The notes under the pieces: model-generated | Told to the model about the DNA's origin: nothing | Seen by the model: only the letters and a program-made list of their open reading frames with translations | The model's database searches: none | Assembly: GCA_039199225.1 (NCBI GenBank) | Contig: JBCCSZ010000154.1 | Location: 1 to 17,665 of the forward strand | Direction of reading: 5' to 3' | Source of the DNA: JBCCSZ01 sp039199225 | Lineage (GTDB): Bacteria; Bacteroidota; Bacteroidia; Chitinophagales; Saprospiraceae | Length of the DNA stretch: 17,665 bases | Shown: piece by piece, positions 8,192 to 15,939 of the stretch | Numbering within the stretch: position 1 is the first letter of the stretch | Layout: each line of letters starts with the position of its first letter | Position numbers and translations under genes: made by a program

Positions 8192-10090
8192 ATGTGTGGA
8201 ATAGCTGGATTTTTGGAAAAGCCCGATCAGGCCCTCAGCAAAGGGCAGCCTGTCGAGGTGATGAATAAGATGCTTCACGCCATTGCACATCGCGGTCCTG
8301 ACGATTGGGGCATCTTTCACATCGGAGAGGCACCGAAAGGGGAGGGCGTAAACTATCAATTTGAGCCAGGAAAGGGAGAGGGGGAAATTGTTCTCGGCCA
8401 TCGACGCTTGTCCATCATCGATCTGAGTCGCAACGGCCACCAGCCAATGCGAAGTAGCGACAAGCGATTTACCATTGTCTTTAACGGCGAAATTTATAAC
8501 TACATCGAGCTGCGAGAAGAGTTGAAAAGTAGCTTTGAGTTCAAAACCCATACAGATACAGAGGTACTGATGAACTCTTATCGGGCGTGGGGCGAAGACA
8601 TGTTTGCAAAGTTGGATGGTATGTATGCCTTCGCTCTGTGGGATCGAGACCAACAGCAGTTGTTGTGTGCGCGCGACCCGATGAACATCAAGCCGTTCTA
8701 CTATGCCTTCCATGCAGGTGCTTTTCTATTTGCTTCCGAACCCAGGGCTATCTTGAAAGCGATGGGTATAAGTGGAACCATCAACCGCCAGCAGATTTCT
8801 GAATTTTTGCTGTTTGGCATTTCCGACCACGATGAAGGAACCTCCTACCAGGAGATCAGCCAGCTCCGAGGCGGGCATTTTATGACGATCGGGAGCGATC
8901 TGAGCATAAGGCGCAAAAAGCAATTTTGGCATTCGCCAAAAGTCCCGGCGCCCAACGGCCAGAAAAACGGGAAGCTGTACCATAAGATCAAAGAATCTGT
9001 CGACCGCCAACTGCGATCAGACGTCCCAGTGGGTAGCTCCCTATCCGGGGGGATTGACTCTGGGACCTTGGTCAGTTTAGCTGGTGAAATATTGAAGGAA
9101 GACAGCCACAAATACCATACGCTGACTTTTACCAGCGATGCCTTTGCCAATGACGAATCTCAGGCGGCCAAGTCCATCTCCGAATACTCGGGCATGCCGC
9201 AATGGCATCCAGTGAAAATCGATCGCCAAAAGCTCAGACAGAACCTCGAAAAGCTGGTGCATGACATCGGCGAACCCTTCACCTCCCTATCGATACTGGC
9301 GCAAAACCTGGTAATGAAAAAGGCCAATGAACTGGGCATCAAAGTGATGTTGGATGGCCAGGGGGGCGACGAAGTTTATCTGGGTTACCCGCGGGTGGCA
9401 CAGCGGATCGTTGGGGAATACTTGCGGAGGGGCGCGATCGGAAAGGCAATCCGGGAGCTGAAGGGGTTTCAGGCGCATGCTTCGCTGTCGCCCAAAAATG
9501 CGCTCCTAGGCAATCTGTTTTTTGCTATGCCAGGCGTTGCCTCATACCGAAATAAGAAGCGGATGAAGCAGTTGGTCAAAAGCGATTTGCTCGATGCTTA
9601 TCGGGAAGAGGTGATTGCAGACCGATTTGCCAACAAGCCTTTGCAGGAGGTGCAGACCGATGAATTGACCAAATACATTTTACCTCGATTGCTGCGCTAT
9701 GCCGACCGCAATTCGATGGCCTATGGTGTTGAATCGCGGGTGCCACATCTCAGCGTGCCGCTGGTAGAATATGCACTGCGCTTGCCACTCGATCAGCGGG
9801 TTTCCAATGGTTGGACCAAATTTTCTGTCCGAGAGTCGATGGATGGTTTGCTGCCATCGGACATTCTATGGGCCAAGGTCAAAAGAGGCTTTGACATTCC
9901 GCAAGAGGAGTGGATCAAGCTCCTGAAGCCCGATTTGATTCAATGGATTCGCGAATTCGAGCCTGCACAGGAGCTGTTTAACATTCCCAGACTTATTGAA
10001 TTGATCGAGGCAGATAGAGCCGGAGAGATGCATGTGTGGCGGGTCATTTCTGTCATATTGTGGATGAAGTTTTTAAAAGTAAAATACTAG
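8192..10090 (+). CDS. asnB: Asparagine synthase-like amidotransferase, copy 2
   Basis: A second full-length (632 aa) class II amidotransferase with a PP-ATPase synthetase domain. MCGIAGF gives the catalytic Cys2; HRRLSIIDLS, FNGEIYNY and HTDTEV complete the glutaminase half. The synthetase half has SGGIDSG (285-291), VMLDGQGGDEVYLGY and GVESRVPHLSVPLVEYALRLP. One family-conserved stretch is altered: ARDPMNIKPFYY stands where most homologues read ARDRxGxKPLYY, losing the Arg and Gly. This protein is clearly diverged from copy 1 throughout, so the two are not a recent duplication and probably have different substrates. It starts 19 nt after a glycosyltransferase and ends 4 nt before the wecB-like gene. 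It probably amidates a sugar carboxylate in the glycan; asparagine synthesis is the alternative. Confidence 0.88.
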   Translation: MCGIAGFLEKPDQALSKGQPVEVMNKMLHAIAHRGPDDWGIFHIGEAPKGEGVNYQFEPGKGEGEIVLGHRRLSIIDLSRNGHQPMRSSDKRFTIVFNGEIYNYIELREELKSSFEFKTHTDTEVLMNSYRAWGEDMFAKLDGMYAFALWDRDQQQLLCARDPMNIKPFYYAFHAGAFLFASEPRAILKAMGISGTINRQQISEFLLFGISDHDEGTSYQEISQLRGGHFMTIGSDLSIRRKKQFWHSPKVPAPNGQKNGKLYHKIKESVDRQLRSDVPVGSSLSGGIDSGTLVSLAGEILKEDSHKYHTLTFTSDAFANDESQAAKSISEYSGMPQWHPVKIDRQKLRQNLEKLVHDIGEPFTSLSILAQNLVMKKANELGIKVMLDGQGGDEVYLGYPRVAQRIVGEYLRRGAIGKAIRELKGFQAHASLSPKNALLGNLFFAMPGVASYRNKKRMKQLVKSDLLDAYREEVIADRFANKPLQEVQTDELTKYILPRLLRYADRNSMAYGVESRVPHLSVPLVEYALRLPLDQRVSNGWTKFSVRESMDGLLPSDILWAKVKRGFDIPQEEWIKLLKPDLIQWIREFEPAQELFNIPRLIELIEADRAGEMHVWRVISVILWMKFLKVKY

Positions 10091-10094
10091 AACT

Positions 10095-11186
10095 ATGAAA
10101 ATAGTTACCATCGTCGGGGCAAGGCCCCAGTTTGTCAAGGCTGCTGCGCTCAGCCGTTGCATGGCACAGGAGCCGTCCATACAGGAAGTCATTGTCCATA
10201 CCGGGCAGCATTTCGACATCAACATGAGCGATATTTTCTTCGAAGAGATGCAGATTCCCAAGCCGGATTACTTTCTGAATATCAATTCGCTGGGGCATGG
10301 CGCAATGACTGGGCAGATGTTGGAAAAAATCGAAGGGGTGCTAAAGGAGGAACAACCGGATTGGGTCTTGGTATATGGTGATACCAACTCAACCTTGGCG
10401 GGTGCACTGGCTGCCCGAAAGCTCAATATTCGTCTGGCGCATGTAGAAGCAGGCTTGCGTTCTTTCAATATGAATATGCCCGAAGAGGTCAATCGCATTT
10501 TGACCGATCGGATCAGCGATGTCCTTCTTTGCCCGACCGAGACGGCGATTCAAAACCTCAAAAGCGAAGGATACGACAACTTTGACTGCTCGGTGTGCAG
10601 AACAGGAGACATCATGGAAGATGCAGCGATGTTTTACCGTCAGTTTAGTAAAAAGCCGGAGATGGAGCTACCAGAAAAATTCGTCCTGGCGACGGTCCAC
10701 CGCGCAGAAAATACGGCCTCTGAAGAGCGTCTGAAAAACATCTTTGATGCCTTGGATGAAATTTCCTCAGACATCCCAGTGGTCCTACCTCTGCACCCTG
10801 GTACTCGGAAACGCTTGGAAAGCTATGGCTTATCTTATCACAACATCACCTTGATTGATCCAGTAGGCTATTTATCGATGGTTTGGTTGCTGGAAAACTG
10901 TCAGTTGGTGATGACAGACAGTGGTGGATTGCAAAAGGAAGCTTTCTTTTTCAAAAAGCCTTGCATCACCTTGCGGGATGAAACAGAGTGGCGAGAGCTG
11001 GTCGATCACGGTTTCAACAAACTGGCCGGCGCAGACAAGGAACGCATCAAAATGCTCTTTTCTGAAAGCATCCATCAAAAGCTAAACTTCGATGTGAACC
11101 TCTACGGCCAAGGAACGGCGGGTACGTCTATCCTAGAGGCCATCCGGACCGTTGATGCGGCCAAGCTCGAGCAGTCGGTCGCTTGA
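10095..11186 (+). CDS. wecB: UDP-N-acetylglucosamine 2-epimerase, non-hydrolysing
   Basis: A 363-residue GT-B-fold epimerase that interconverts UDP-GlcNAc and UDP-ManNAc in the cytoplasm, supplying ManNAc or ManNAcA for surface glycans. GARPQFVKAAAL (8-19) is the N-terminal signature. YGDTNST (about 94-100), HVEAGLRS with E118, MPEEVNR with E131, HRAEN with H202 and TDSGGLQKEAF give the expected catalytic and UDP-binding residues. Length is normal for the family. Start context is clean: ATG lies 4 nt after the asnB copy 2 stop. It is the last gene of the operon and is followed by a hairpin. A close relative that epimerises UDP-GlcNAc(3NAc)A (WbpI-like) is possible; in that case the product would itself be a uronic acid suited to amidation. 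Confidence 0.92.
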   Translation: MKIVTIVGARPQFVKAAALSRCMAQEPSIQEVIVHTGQHFDINMSDIFFEEMQIPKPDYFLNINSLGHGAMTGQMLEKIEGVLKEEQPDWVLVYGDTNSTLAGALAARKLNIRLAHVEAGLRSFNMNMPEEVNRILTDRISDVLLCPTETAIQNLKSEGYDNFDCSVCRTGDIMEDAAMFYRQFSKKPEMELPEKFVLATVHRAENTASEERLKNIFDALDEISSDIPVVLPLHPGTRKRLESYGLSYHNITLIDPVGYLSMVWLLENCQLVMTDSGGLQKEAFFFKKPCITLRDETEWRELVDHGFNKLAGADKERIKMLFSESIHQKLNFDVNLYGQGTAGTSILEAIRTVDAAKLEQSVA

Positions 11187-11196
11187 CGATTTTATA

Positions 11197-11246
11197 GTTG
11201 GTTAGCAGTTTCTACCTAGTGTATTTTGGGGAAACTGCTAACCGAC
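11197..11246. terminator. Inverted repeat between convergent genes, probable bidirectional terminator
   Basis: Arms 11200-11212 (ggttagcagtttc) and 11231-11243 (gaaactgctaacc) are perfectly complementary over 13 bp. One wobble and two further pairs extend the stem to 11197/11246, with an 18-nt loop. It lies 10 nt after the wecB stop and just outside the stop of the convergent beta-helix gene at 11253, the expected place for a shared terminator. The T-rich tracts on either side are short, and the loop is long for a classical rho-independent terminator. Confidence 0.55.
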
Positions 11247-11252
11247 AATCTT

Positions 11253-13193
11253 TTAATCCAACTTTAGCTTCTCTCTCGCCTCTACCTTTAACTTCCCTTT
11301 CCCCAGCCAAATATTGTTGCCCGACTGAAAGCGGTCGATGTTTTTGAAGATACTCTGTTGCTTTTGGTGCTTGGCCGACTCGCTCCCGATCACATTGTTT
11401 TGAACGTAGCAGCTTTCGACATTGGAAATAGACATGTTGGAGCCTGCTCTGTTTTGGGCTGTCACCGATAAATTTTCTGTAAAGACATTATTGCGGACGA
11501 TCATCCGGGAGGTTTTTCCCTTGAATCGCTCGTAGATAAACGCCTGTTTGCCACACCGCTGGATTGTATTCCCATCTATAACGATAAACTCGTTGTCATT
11601 CTCTCCATCCTTCAGCTGCTGAATGTGTAAGGCATTGCGCTGAAATCCCTCCATATTATTATTCCTAAAATTGAATTGATTGATGTTCTGGATGAAGACG
11701 CCTGTCATGCCAAATTCGTTGTCATTGACGAGTAGGTAGTGAAAATTTTTGTTGGTAAAAGAGCGGCACTGAAAAATGTGCATTGGATTGTCCGTTTCGA
11801 TGATGTTGTTGGTGAAAATGACCTTCGAGTACTCGTCGGTATTGTTGAAATTAAAATTGATGACGGGGCTGGGTTTGGAGAGGCGGTCTTTCTGAGTGAT
11901 GACAATGCGGTTGCCGGAAAATCGCAGGCTGCCTCCTTTGAAATAGGGGGATTTGCCATCCTGATAGTTGACGACCAGCTCATTGGTCCTTTTTCGGCAA
12001 AAAATGTTGTTGTTCGTAATTTCGTGGTTGAGATCGAAGGTATTTTGGTAGAAAGTGATGCTGTGCATATGTGTGTGCTCCTGCTCATCGTAGAGGTTGT
12101 AAATATTGCAATTGTCCACCTTGTGGTTTTTCCCACGGATGCCGACGCCGCCGAAGATGTCGCAGTTGATGTACCCACAGGACTGGCTGTTTGGATGAAA
12201 AGAGGCGGCGTAATTGATGCGGCTTGCTAAGGTAGAATTCATGCAAGTATTGAAGCGGTTTGGAATCTTGATGGAGCCGGCCCCTCCAAAGGTCAGGGCG
12301 TGGCGGACGCCGTAGAGGTTGCAATTGATGAGCTTGACATTTTGGGAGTTCCCTATGTTGATGCCATAACTCAAGCCATTGCCTTGGTCATTGGTTGTTT
12401 TTTCCGCCCGGATGTTTGAAAACGATTGATTGTATCCCAAGATGGTTATGATCCCTGCATAATTACTTCCCTTGACGATCAGGTTAGAGAAATTATTATT
12501 GAGCCCCTTTTCCATCCGAATGCAGGCTTTCAATTGGGTAGGATCACCGATGATTGTCATGTTGCTGATGCTCGACTGCGTTCCTTCATAGCGATAGATC
12601 ACCACTTCTGAGCCTTTGTAATCGTCATAAGTTTGGCCAAAAATCAACAATTTGCGGCCGACGACCTCCTGCACTTTCAGATACTCCCCTTTGACAAAAC
12701 CCTTGTTCCAGCTATCCGCTTTTTTGGAAGCGATGATCAGCACATCACCCTGCTTGAAATTAGGAGCCGTTGTAAACTCCAACTCCCGATCGTAGCAAAC
12801 GATGTCTCTTCGCAGCTTCAAGTTGGTCGGCTCACTTTTCCCTCCACCAAAGCGAATGATGGCCTCCTTGTACTGTCCACCTGGTTTTGCCTTTAAAATG
12901 GTATTATTGATACTTTGTCCTTTTATATCTATATCTTTGCCAACTGTTATGCCGCGGCTGATGGTGTACACGCCATTTTCGAATTCAACGATCCTGGAGC
13001 CGCTTTTTTCAGCATAAGCAATGGCTTTTTCAATCGCATTGGTCCAATCGGGGTCACCTTCATTGTAAAAGTCTTTTACAAACACCCCTTGGCGACCGCT
13101 ACTCGGAGCATAGTCATATTGTACAACTTTACACCCTCCTAGTAGTAACAAACTGAAAAAGAGTACGTTAACATTCTTTTTGAACATAGTCAT
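11253..13193 (-). CDS. Right-handed beta-helix lipoprotein (pectate-lyase superfamily)
   Basis: A 646-residue predicted lipoprotein. The N-terminus has basic residues, a hydrophobic stretch (10-18) and the lipobox LGGC with Cys21, so it should be exported and lipid-anchored. Residues 50-100 (WTNAIEKAIAYAEKSG, then ENGVYTIS and IDIKGQS) match the opening of pectate-lyase/tailspike-type beta-helices. The rest is dominated by short repeats of the form xxxNNxI, for example NITNNNIF, FTNNIIETDN, FRNNNMEG and IRNNVFTEN, giving the asparagine-rich ladder of a parallel beta-helix. These folds usually bind, cleave or epimerise acidic polysaccharides. No catalytic site can be assigned with confidence. 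It is convergent to the glycan operon and divergent from a glycosyltransferase, so it probably acts on the same polymer. A second ATG two codons later (13187) is an alternative start. Confidence 0.8.
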   Translation of the reverse strand: MTMFKKNVNVLFFSLLLLGGCKVVQYDYAPSSGRQGVFVKDFYNEGDPDWTNAIEKAIAYAEKSGSRIVEFENGVYTISRGITVGKDIDIKGQSINNTILKAKPGGQYKEAIIRFGGGKSEPTNLKLRRDIVCYDRELEFTTAPNFKQGDVLIIASKKADSWNKGFVKGEYLKVQEVVGRKLLIFGQTYDDYKGSEVVIYRYEGTQSSISNMTIIGDPTQLKACIRMEKGLNNNFSNLIVKGSNYAGIITILGYNQSFSNIRAEKTTNDQGNGLSYGINIGNSQNVKLINCNLYGVRHALTFGGAGSIKIPNRFNTCMNSTLASRINYAASFHPNSQSCGYINCDIFGGVGIRGKNHKVDNCNIYNLYDEQEHTHMHSITFYQNTFDLNHEITNNNIFCRKRTNELVVNYQDGKSPYFKGGSLRFSGNRIVITQKDRLSKPSPVINFNFNNTDEYSKVIFTNNIIETDNPMHIFQCRSFTNKNFHYLLVNDNEFGMTGVFIQNINQFNFRNNNMEGFQRNALHIQQLKDGENDNEFIVIDGNTIQRCGKQAFIYERFKGKTSRMIVRNNVFTENLSVTAQNRAGSNMSISNVESCYVQNNVIGSESAKHQKQQSIFKNIDRFQSGNNIWLGKGKLKVEAREKLKLD

Positions 13194-13203
13194 TTAGTTA
13201 TTT

Positions 13204-13218
13204 TACAGGTCAAATGTA
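13204..13218 (-). promoter_or_regulatory. Bacteroidota-type -7 promoter element for the beta-helix gene
   Basis: On the minus strand, TACATTTG (complement of 13211-13218) matches the TAnnTTTG -7 consensus of Bacteroidota primary-sigma promoters. It lies 18-25 nt upstream of the ATG at 13193, so the leader would be very short. A clear TTTG -33 box at the standard 19-21 nt spacing is not seen. No equivalent motif was found on the plus strand for the divergent glycosyltransferase. Confidence 0.45.
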
Positions 13219-13274
13219 CACAAACGATACGATATACACGGATTTGCCTGTTTCATTTTTAATGTACCTCAGCC

Positions 13275-14621
13275 ATGACAACCGAGTTTGCTATGAAGGA
13301 TAAATTGGTAGGGGAAAATCCTTCTCCCAACCCATCTAATGCCCCTTCGAAGACGGTCTGGATCATCAACCAGCACACGGCTACTCCTCATACGACCAAT
13401 GGTCACTTCAGGCACTACTATCTGGCCCGAGAATTCAAGCGAAAAGGCTATAAAGTCTGTCTGATTATTGGCTCTTATTCTCACCTTTCAAAAAGAAAAG
13501 AACAACCCAGTAAACAATTTACTTTTGAACTAGTTGACGACATTCACATCTGCACCGTCAAAGTTCCCAAATATGGTATTGGTCGGAGTGTGGGCCGCAT
13601 ATTCAATCTTATTGTCTTCTGTCTCAAACTGTTTTTCCTGCCCAATAACAAGCTGCCAAAGCCGGACTACATACTGGTATCGTCTATGCCTTTGTTTCCG
13701 ATATTGAATGGTTACCGGCTCAAGAAAAGGTTCAAGAATTGCAAGTTAATTTTCGAGATTAGAGACATTTGGCCATTGACGATTATTGAATTGGGTCAAT
13801 TCTCTGCTCGGCATCCATTTGTCAGGTTGCTGGCAGCCATTGAAAAATTTGGTTATCGAAAAGCCGACTACATCACATCGGTTTTACCTCATACAGACGA
13901 GCACATCGCCGGGACCATCAAGAAGCCCTTTAAGTTTCGCCACATCCCTAATGGGATCGACTTGGAGAGCTACGAGGAGCAATCGGTTCCCTTGAATGCG
14001 GAAACCCTTGCCGGAATACCGAAAGATAAGTTCATCGTTGGCTATGCCGGAACCCTTGGCCATGCCAACGCCATGGAGTTTTTTGTGGAAGCAGCCCGGA
14101 AAGTCGAACAGCACGAGGATATTGCTTTTGTGCTGGTGGGAGAAGGATATTTAAAGGCTGATTTACAAGATGCTGCCAAAGGTTTGAGCAACATCCACTT
14201 CCTGAATGCCATTCCAAAACACCAAATGCCGGCGCTTTTGCAACGATTCGATCTGTGTTTCCTGGGATGGAGGGCATCGAAGCTCTACCATTTTGGCGTT
14301 TCTGCCAACAAGATTTATGACTACATGTATTCTGGGAGGCCCATCGTGATGGTAGGAGATATTCGAAGCAATGAGATCAGCAAGACAGGTTGCGGCGTGA
14401 CCCTGGCCTATGATGACGCGGATGCGCTGGCCAAGCAAATCTTCGAGTTCTGTCGTATGTCGCGCCATGAGCGCCACGAAATAGGGCGGAAGGGAAAAGA
14501 CTATGTATTAAAGAATAATACCTATCAGAAGCTTAGCGAGCGCTATATGGAGATTTTTACGGAATTGACGGCTTCCACCAAGGGCATAGCTTCCGAAAAG
14601 CTGATGGCCAAAGATAAGTAG
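13275..14621 (+). CDS. WbuB-like glycosyltransferase family 4
   Basis: A 448-residue GT-B glycosyltransferase resembling the WbuB/WcaI-like group, whose studied members transfer N-acetyl-fucosamine-type sugars. Visible marks: WIINQHTATPHTTNGHFRHYYLAREF near the N-terminus, SSMPLFPILNGYRLKKRF, FEIRDIWPLTIIELG, KADYITSVLPHTDEH, RHIPNGID, VGYAGTLGHANAMEF and VSANKIYDYMYSGRPIV, the donor-binding region. The ATG at 13275 gives about 28 residues before the conserved strand; an ATG at 13293 is an alternative and removes six of them. It has its own transcription unit, separated from the wecB-ended operon by the opposed beta-helix gene, but is evidently part of the same glycan locus. No membrane segment is predicted apart from a hydrophobic patch near residues 115-123. 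Confidence 0.88.
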   Translation: MTTEFAMKDKLVGENPSPNPSNAPSKTVWIINQHTATPHTTNGHFRHYYLAREFKRKGYKVCLIIGSYSHLSKRKEQPSKQFTFELVDDIHICTVKVPKYGIGRSVGRIFNLIVFCLKLFFLPNNKLPKPDYILVSSMPLFPILNGYRLKKRFKNCKLIFEIRDIWPLTIIELGQFSARHPFVRLLAAIEKFGYRKADYITSVLPHTDEHIAGTIKKPFKFRHIPNGIDLESYEEQSVPLNAETLAGIPKDKFIVGYAGTLGHANAMEFFVEAARKVEQHEDIAFVLVGEGYLKADLQDAAKGLSNIHFLNAIPKHQMPALLQRFDLCFLGWRASKLYHFGVSANKIYDYMYSGRPIVMVGDIRSNEISKTGCGVTLAYDDADALAKQIFEFCRMSRHERHEIGRKGKDYVLKNNTYQKLSERYMEIFTELTASTKGIASEKLMAKDK

Positions 14622-14701
14622 GTGGAAAGGGGGTAAGCTTCAAGGGGGCATATAGATAATGTACACCTTGGAGTATAGCGATGCAATGAATGAAAAATTG
14701 A

Positions 14702-14738
14702 TTGACAATACACCCCTGAATACCTTAACTTTAAAGGA
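14702..14738 (+). promoter_or_regulatory. Candidate promoter and ribosome-binding site for the first Uma2 gene
   Basis: TTGACA (14702-14707) is followed after 18 nt by TAACTTTA (14726-14733), one base from the Bacteroidota TAnnTTTG -7 motif. An AAAGGA stretch (14733-14738) lies 9 nt before the ATG at 14748, a recognisable Shine-Dalgarno sequence in a genome that otherwise shows few. The promoter call is by consensus only. Confidence 0.4.
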
Positions 14739-14747
14739 AAAAAGCAG

Positions 14748-15305
14748 ATGACCCTTCATTTAAATCGGAAATCCTTCACCGTTCAGGAGTACCACCAACT
14801 TGCTGAGATCGGGATTCTCAAGGAATCCGACCGGGTGGAGTTGCTGTATGGAGATATTATCACTATGAGTCCTATCAAAAGCGCCCATGCAGGCATGGTC
14901 AACCTGCTCAATAGGTTGTTGATTAGAAAATTACTTGATGAAGCCATTGTGACCTGCCAAAATCCCATTGAGCTGGATAAATACTCTCAACCAGAGCCTG
15001 ACCTTGCCATTGTAAAGGTTAGGGCAGACGATTACAGCAGCCAGCATCCTGGTCCCGAAGATGTCTATTTAGTCATCGAAGTCGCTGATAGTTCCTTAGA
15101 AAAAGATCGTCAAGTGAAGGGGCCGCTTTACGCAAAGGCCGGCATTCCCGAATACTGGATCATCAATTTATCGGATCGTCAGATCGAGATACACCGTGAA
15201 CCCAAGGATGGTGCATACTGCTTCCAACAAACTGTTTTGGAGGGTGGAAGAGTAGAGAGCAGCAGCGTACCGCTCTCCCTTGGTTATACAGACATCTTTA
15301 GGTAG
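14748..15305 (+). CDS. Uma2-family (DUF820) restriction-endonuclease-like protein, copy A
   Basis: A 185-residue protein of the Uma2/DUF820 family, which has a PD-(D/E)xK nuclease-like fold; the biological role of the family is largely unknown. Seen here: EPDLAIVK with Asp85, VYLVIEVADSS with Glu111, EKDRQVKGPLYAKAGIPEYWIINL with Asp120, Lys124 and the EYW motif (135-137), in the order and spacing typical of the family and consistent with an intact metal-binding site. The N-terminal helix region (SFTVQEYHQLAEIGIL) and VELLYGDI strand are also standard. It is followed by a tandem copy with nearly identical ends but a diverged middle. No partner such as an antitoxin or methylase is next to it. 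Family call high, function unknown. Confidence 0.88.
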   Translation: MTLHLNRKSFTVQEYHQLAEIGILKESDRVELLYGDIITMSPIKSAHAGMVNLLNRLLIRKLLDEAIVTCQNPIELDKYSQPEPDLAIVKVRADDYSSQHPGPEDVYLVIEVADSSLEKDRQVKGPLYAKAGIPEYWIINLSDRQIEIHREPKDGAYCFQQTVLEGGRVESSSVPLSLGYTDIFR

Positions 15306-15345
15306 CTTTGAGCAAATGATCCGTTCACTTTTGAATACAAATCAA

Positions 15346-15903
15346 ATGACCCTTCATTTAAATCGGAAATCCTTCACTGTTCAGGAGTACCACCAACTTG
15401 CTGAGATCGGGATTCTTAAGGAATCCGATCGGGTGGAGTTGCTGTACGGAGATATTGTTACTATAAGTCCTACCAAAAGCGCCCATGCAGGCATGGTTGA
15501 TTCCATGATTGAACTGCTGATTATTAAGCTCTATAAAAAGGCAAATATTAAGTGCCAAAACCCAATAAGCCTAGACAAATTATCAGAACCAGAGCCTGAT
15601 ATTGCGGTTGTCAAATACAAGGCAGACGGCTACAGCAGCCAGCACCCTGGTCCCGAAGATATCTATTTGGTCATCGAAGTCGCTGATAGTTCCTTAGAAA
15701 AAGATCGTCAAGTGAAGGGGCCGCTTTACGCAAAGGCCGGTATTCCTGAATACTGGATCATCAATTTATCGGATCGTCAGATCGAGATACATCGCGAACC
15801 CAAGGATGGTGCATACTGCTTTCAACAAACTGTTTCGGAGGGGGGAAGAGTAGAGAGCAGCAGTGTGCCGCTCTCCCTCATCTATGCCGATATTTTTAAG
15901 TAA
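15346..15903 (+). CDS. Uma2-family (DUF820) restriction-endonuclease-like protein, copy B
   Basis: Tandem paralogue of the preceding gene, also 185 residues from the ATG at 15346. I chose this start because identity with copy A begins exactly there (atgacccttcattta). The frame stays open upstream to an ATG at 15316 and beyond, but that stretch has no counterpart in copy A. Catalytic-type residues are kept: Asp85 in EPDIAVVK, Glu111 in YLVIEVADSS, Asp120, Lys124 and EYW. By hand count the copies differ at 8 of the first 150 nt, about 54 of the 132 nt of codons 52-95, and 8 of the 204 nt of codons 96-163. The gene begins 40 nt after copy A ends without a clear Shine-Dalgarno sequence, so it is probably co-transcribed. 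Confidence 0.88.
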   Translation: MTLHLNRKSFTVQEYHQLAEIGILKESDRVELLYGDIVTISPTKSAHAGMVDSMIELLIIKLYKKANIKCQNPISLDKLSEPEPDIAVVKYKADGYSSQHPGPEDIYLVIEVADSSLEKDRQVKGPLYAKAGIPEYWIINLSDRQIEIHREPKDGAYCFQQTVSEGGRVESSSVPLSLIYADIFK

Positions 15904-15939
15904 TTCTTAGCTGAAGCCAAGTTGTATAAATACCTTTTT

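Larger units (their letters stand above)
14748..15903 (+). repeat. Tandem duplication of a 558-bp Uma2 gene with a diverged central block
   Basis: Two gap-free, equal-length direct copies at 14748-15305 and 15346-15903. Identity is high in codons 1-50 and 96-163, including an unbroken run of about 70 identical bases (codons 109-131). It collapses in codons 52-95 (roughly 14901-15032 and 15499-15630). Homology begins at the start codon; upstream sequences are unrelated. Confidence 0.9.

Noticed and set aside
11739..12230. 163-codon plus-strand frame inside the beta-helix gene
   Set aside because: Its valine- and aspartate-rich composition is the complement of an asparagine- and isoleucine-rich beta-helix; it is a shadow.
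15280..15345. N-terminal extension of Uma2 copy B from 15280 or 15316
   Set aside because: It overlaps the end of copy A or the spacer and has no counterpart in copy A, whose homology begins at the ATG equivalent to 15346.
14748..15903. Uma2 pair as a toxin-antitoxin or restriction-modification system
   Set aside because: Both genes encode the same nuclease-like family; no methylase, antitoxin or specificity subunit is adjacent.
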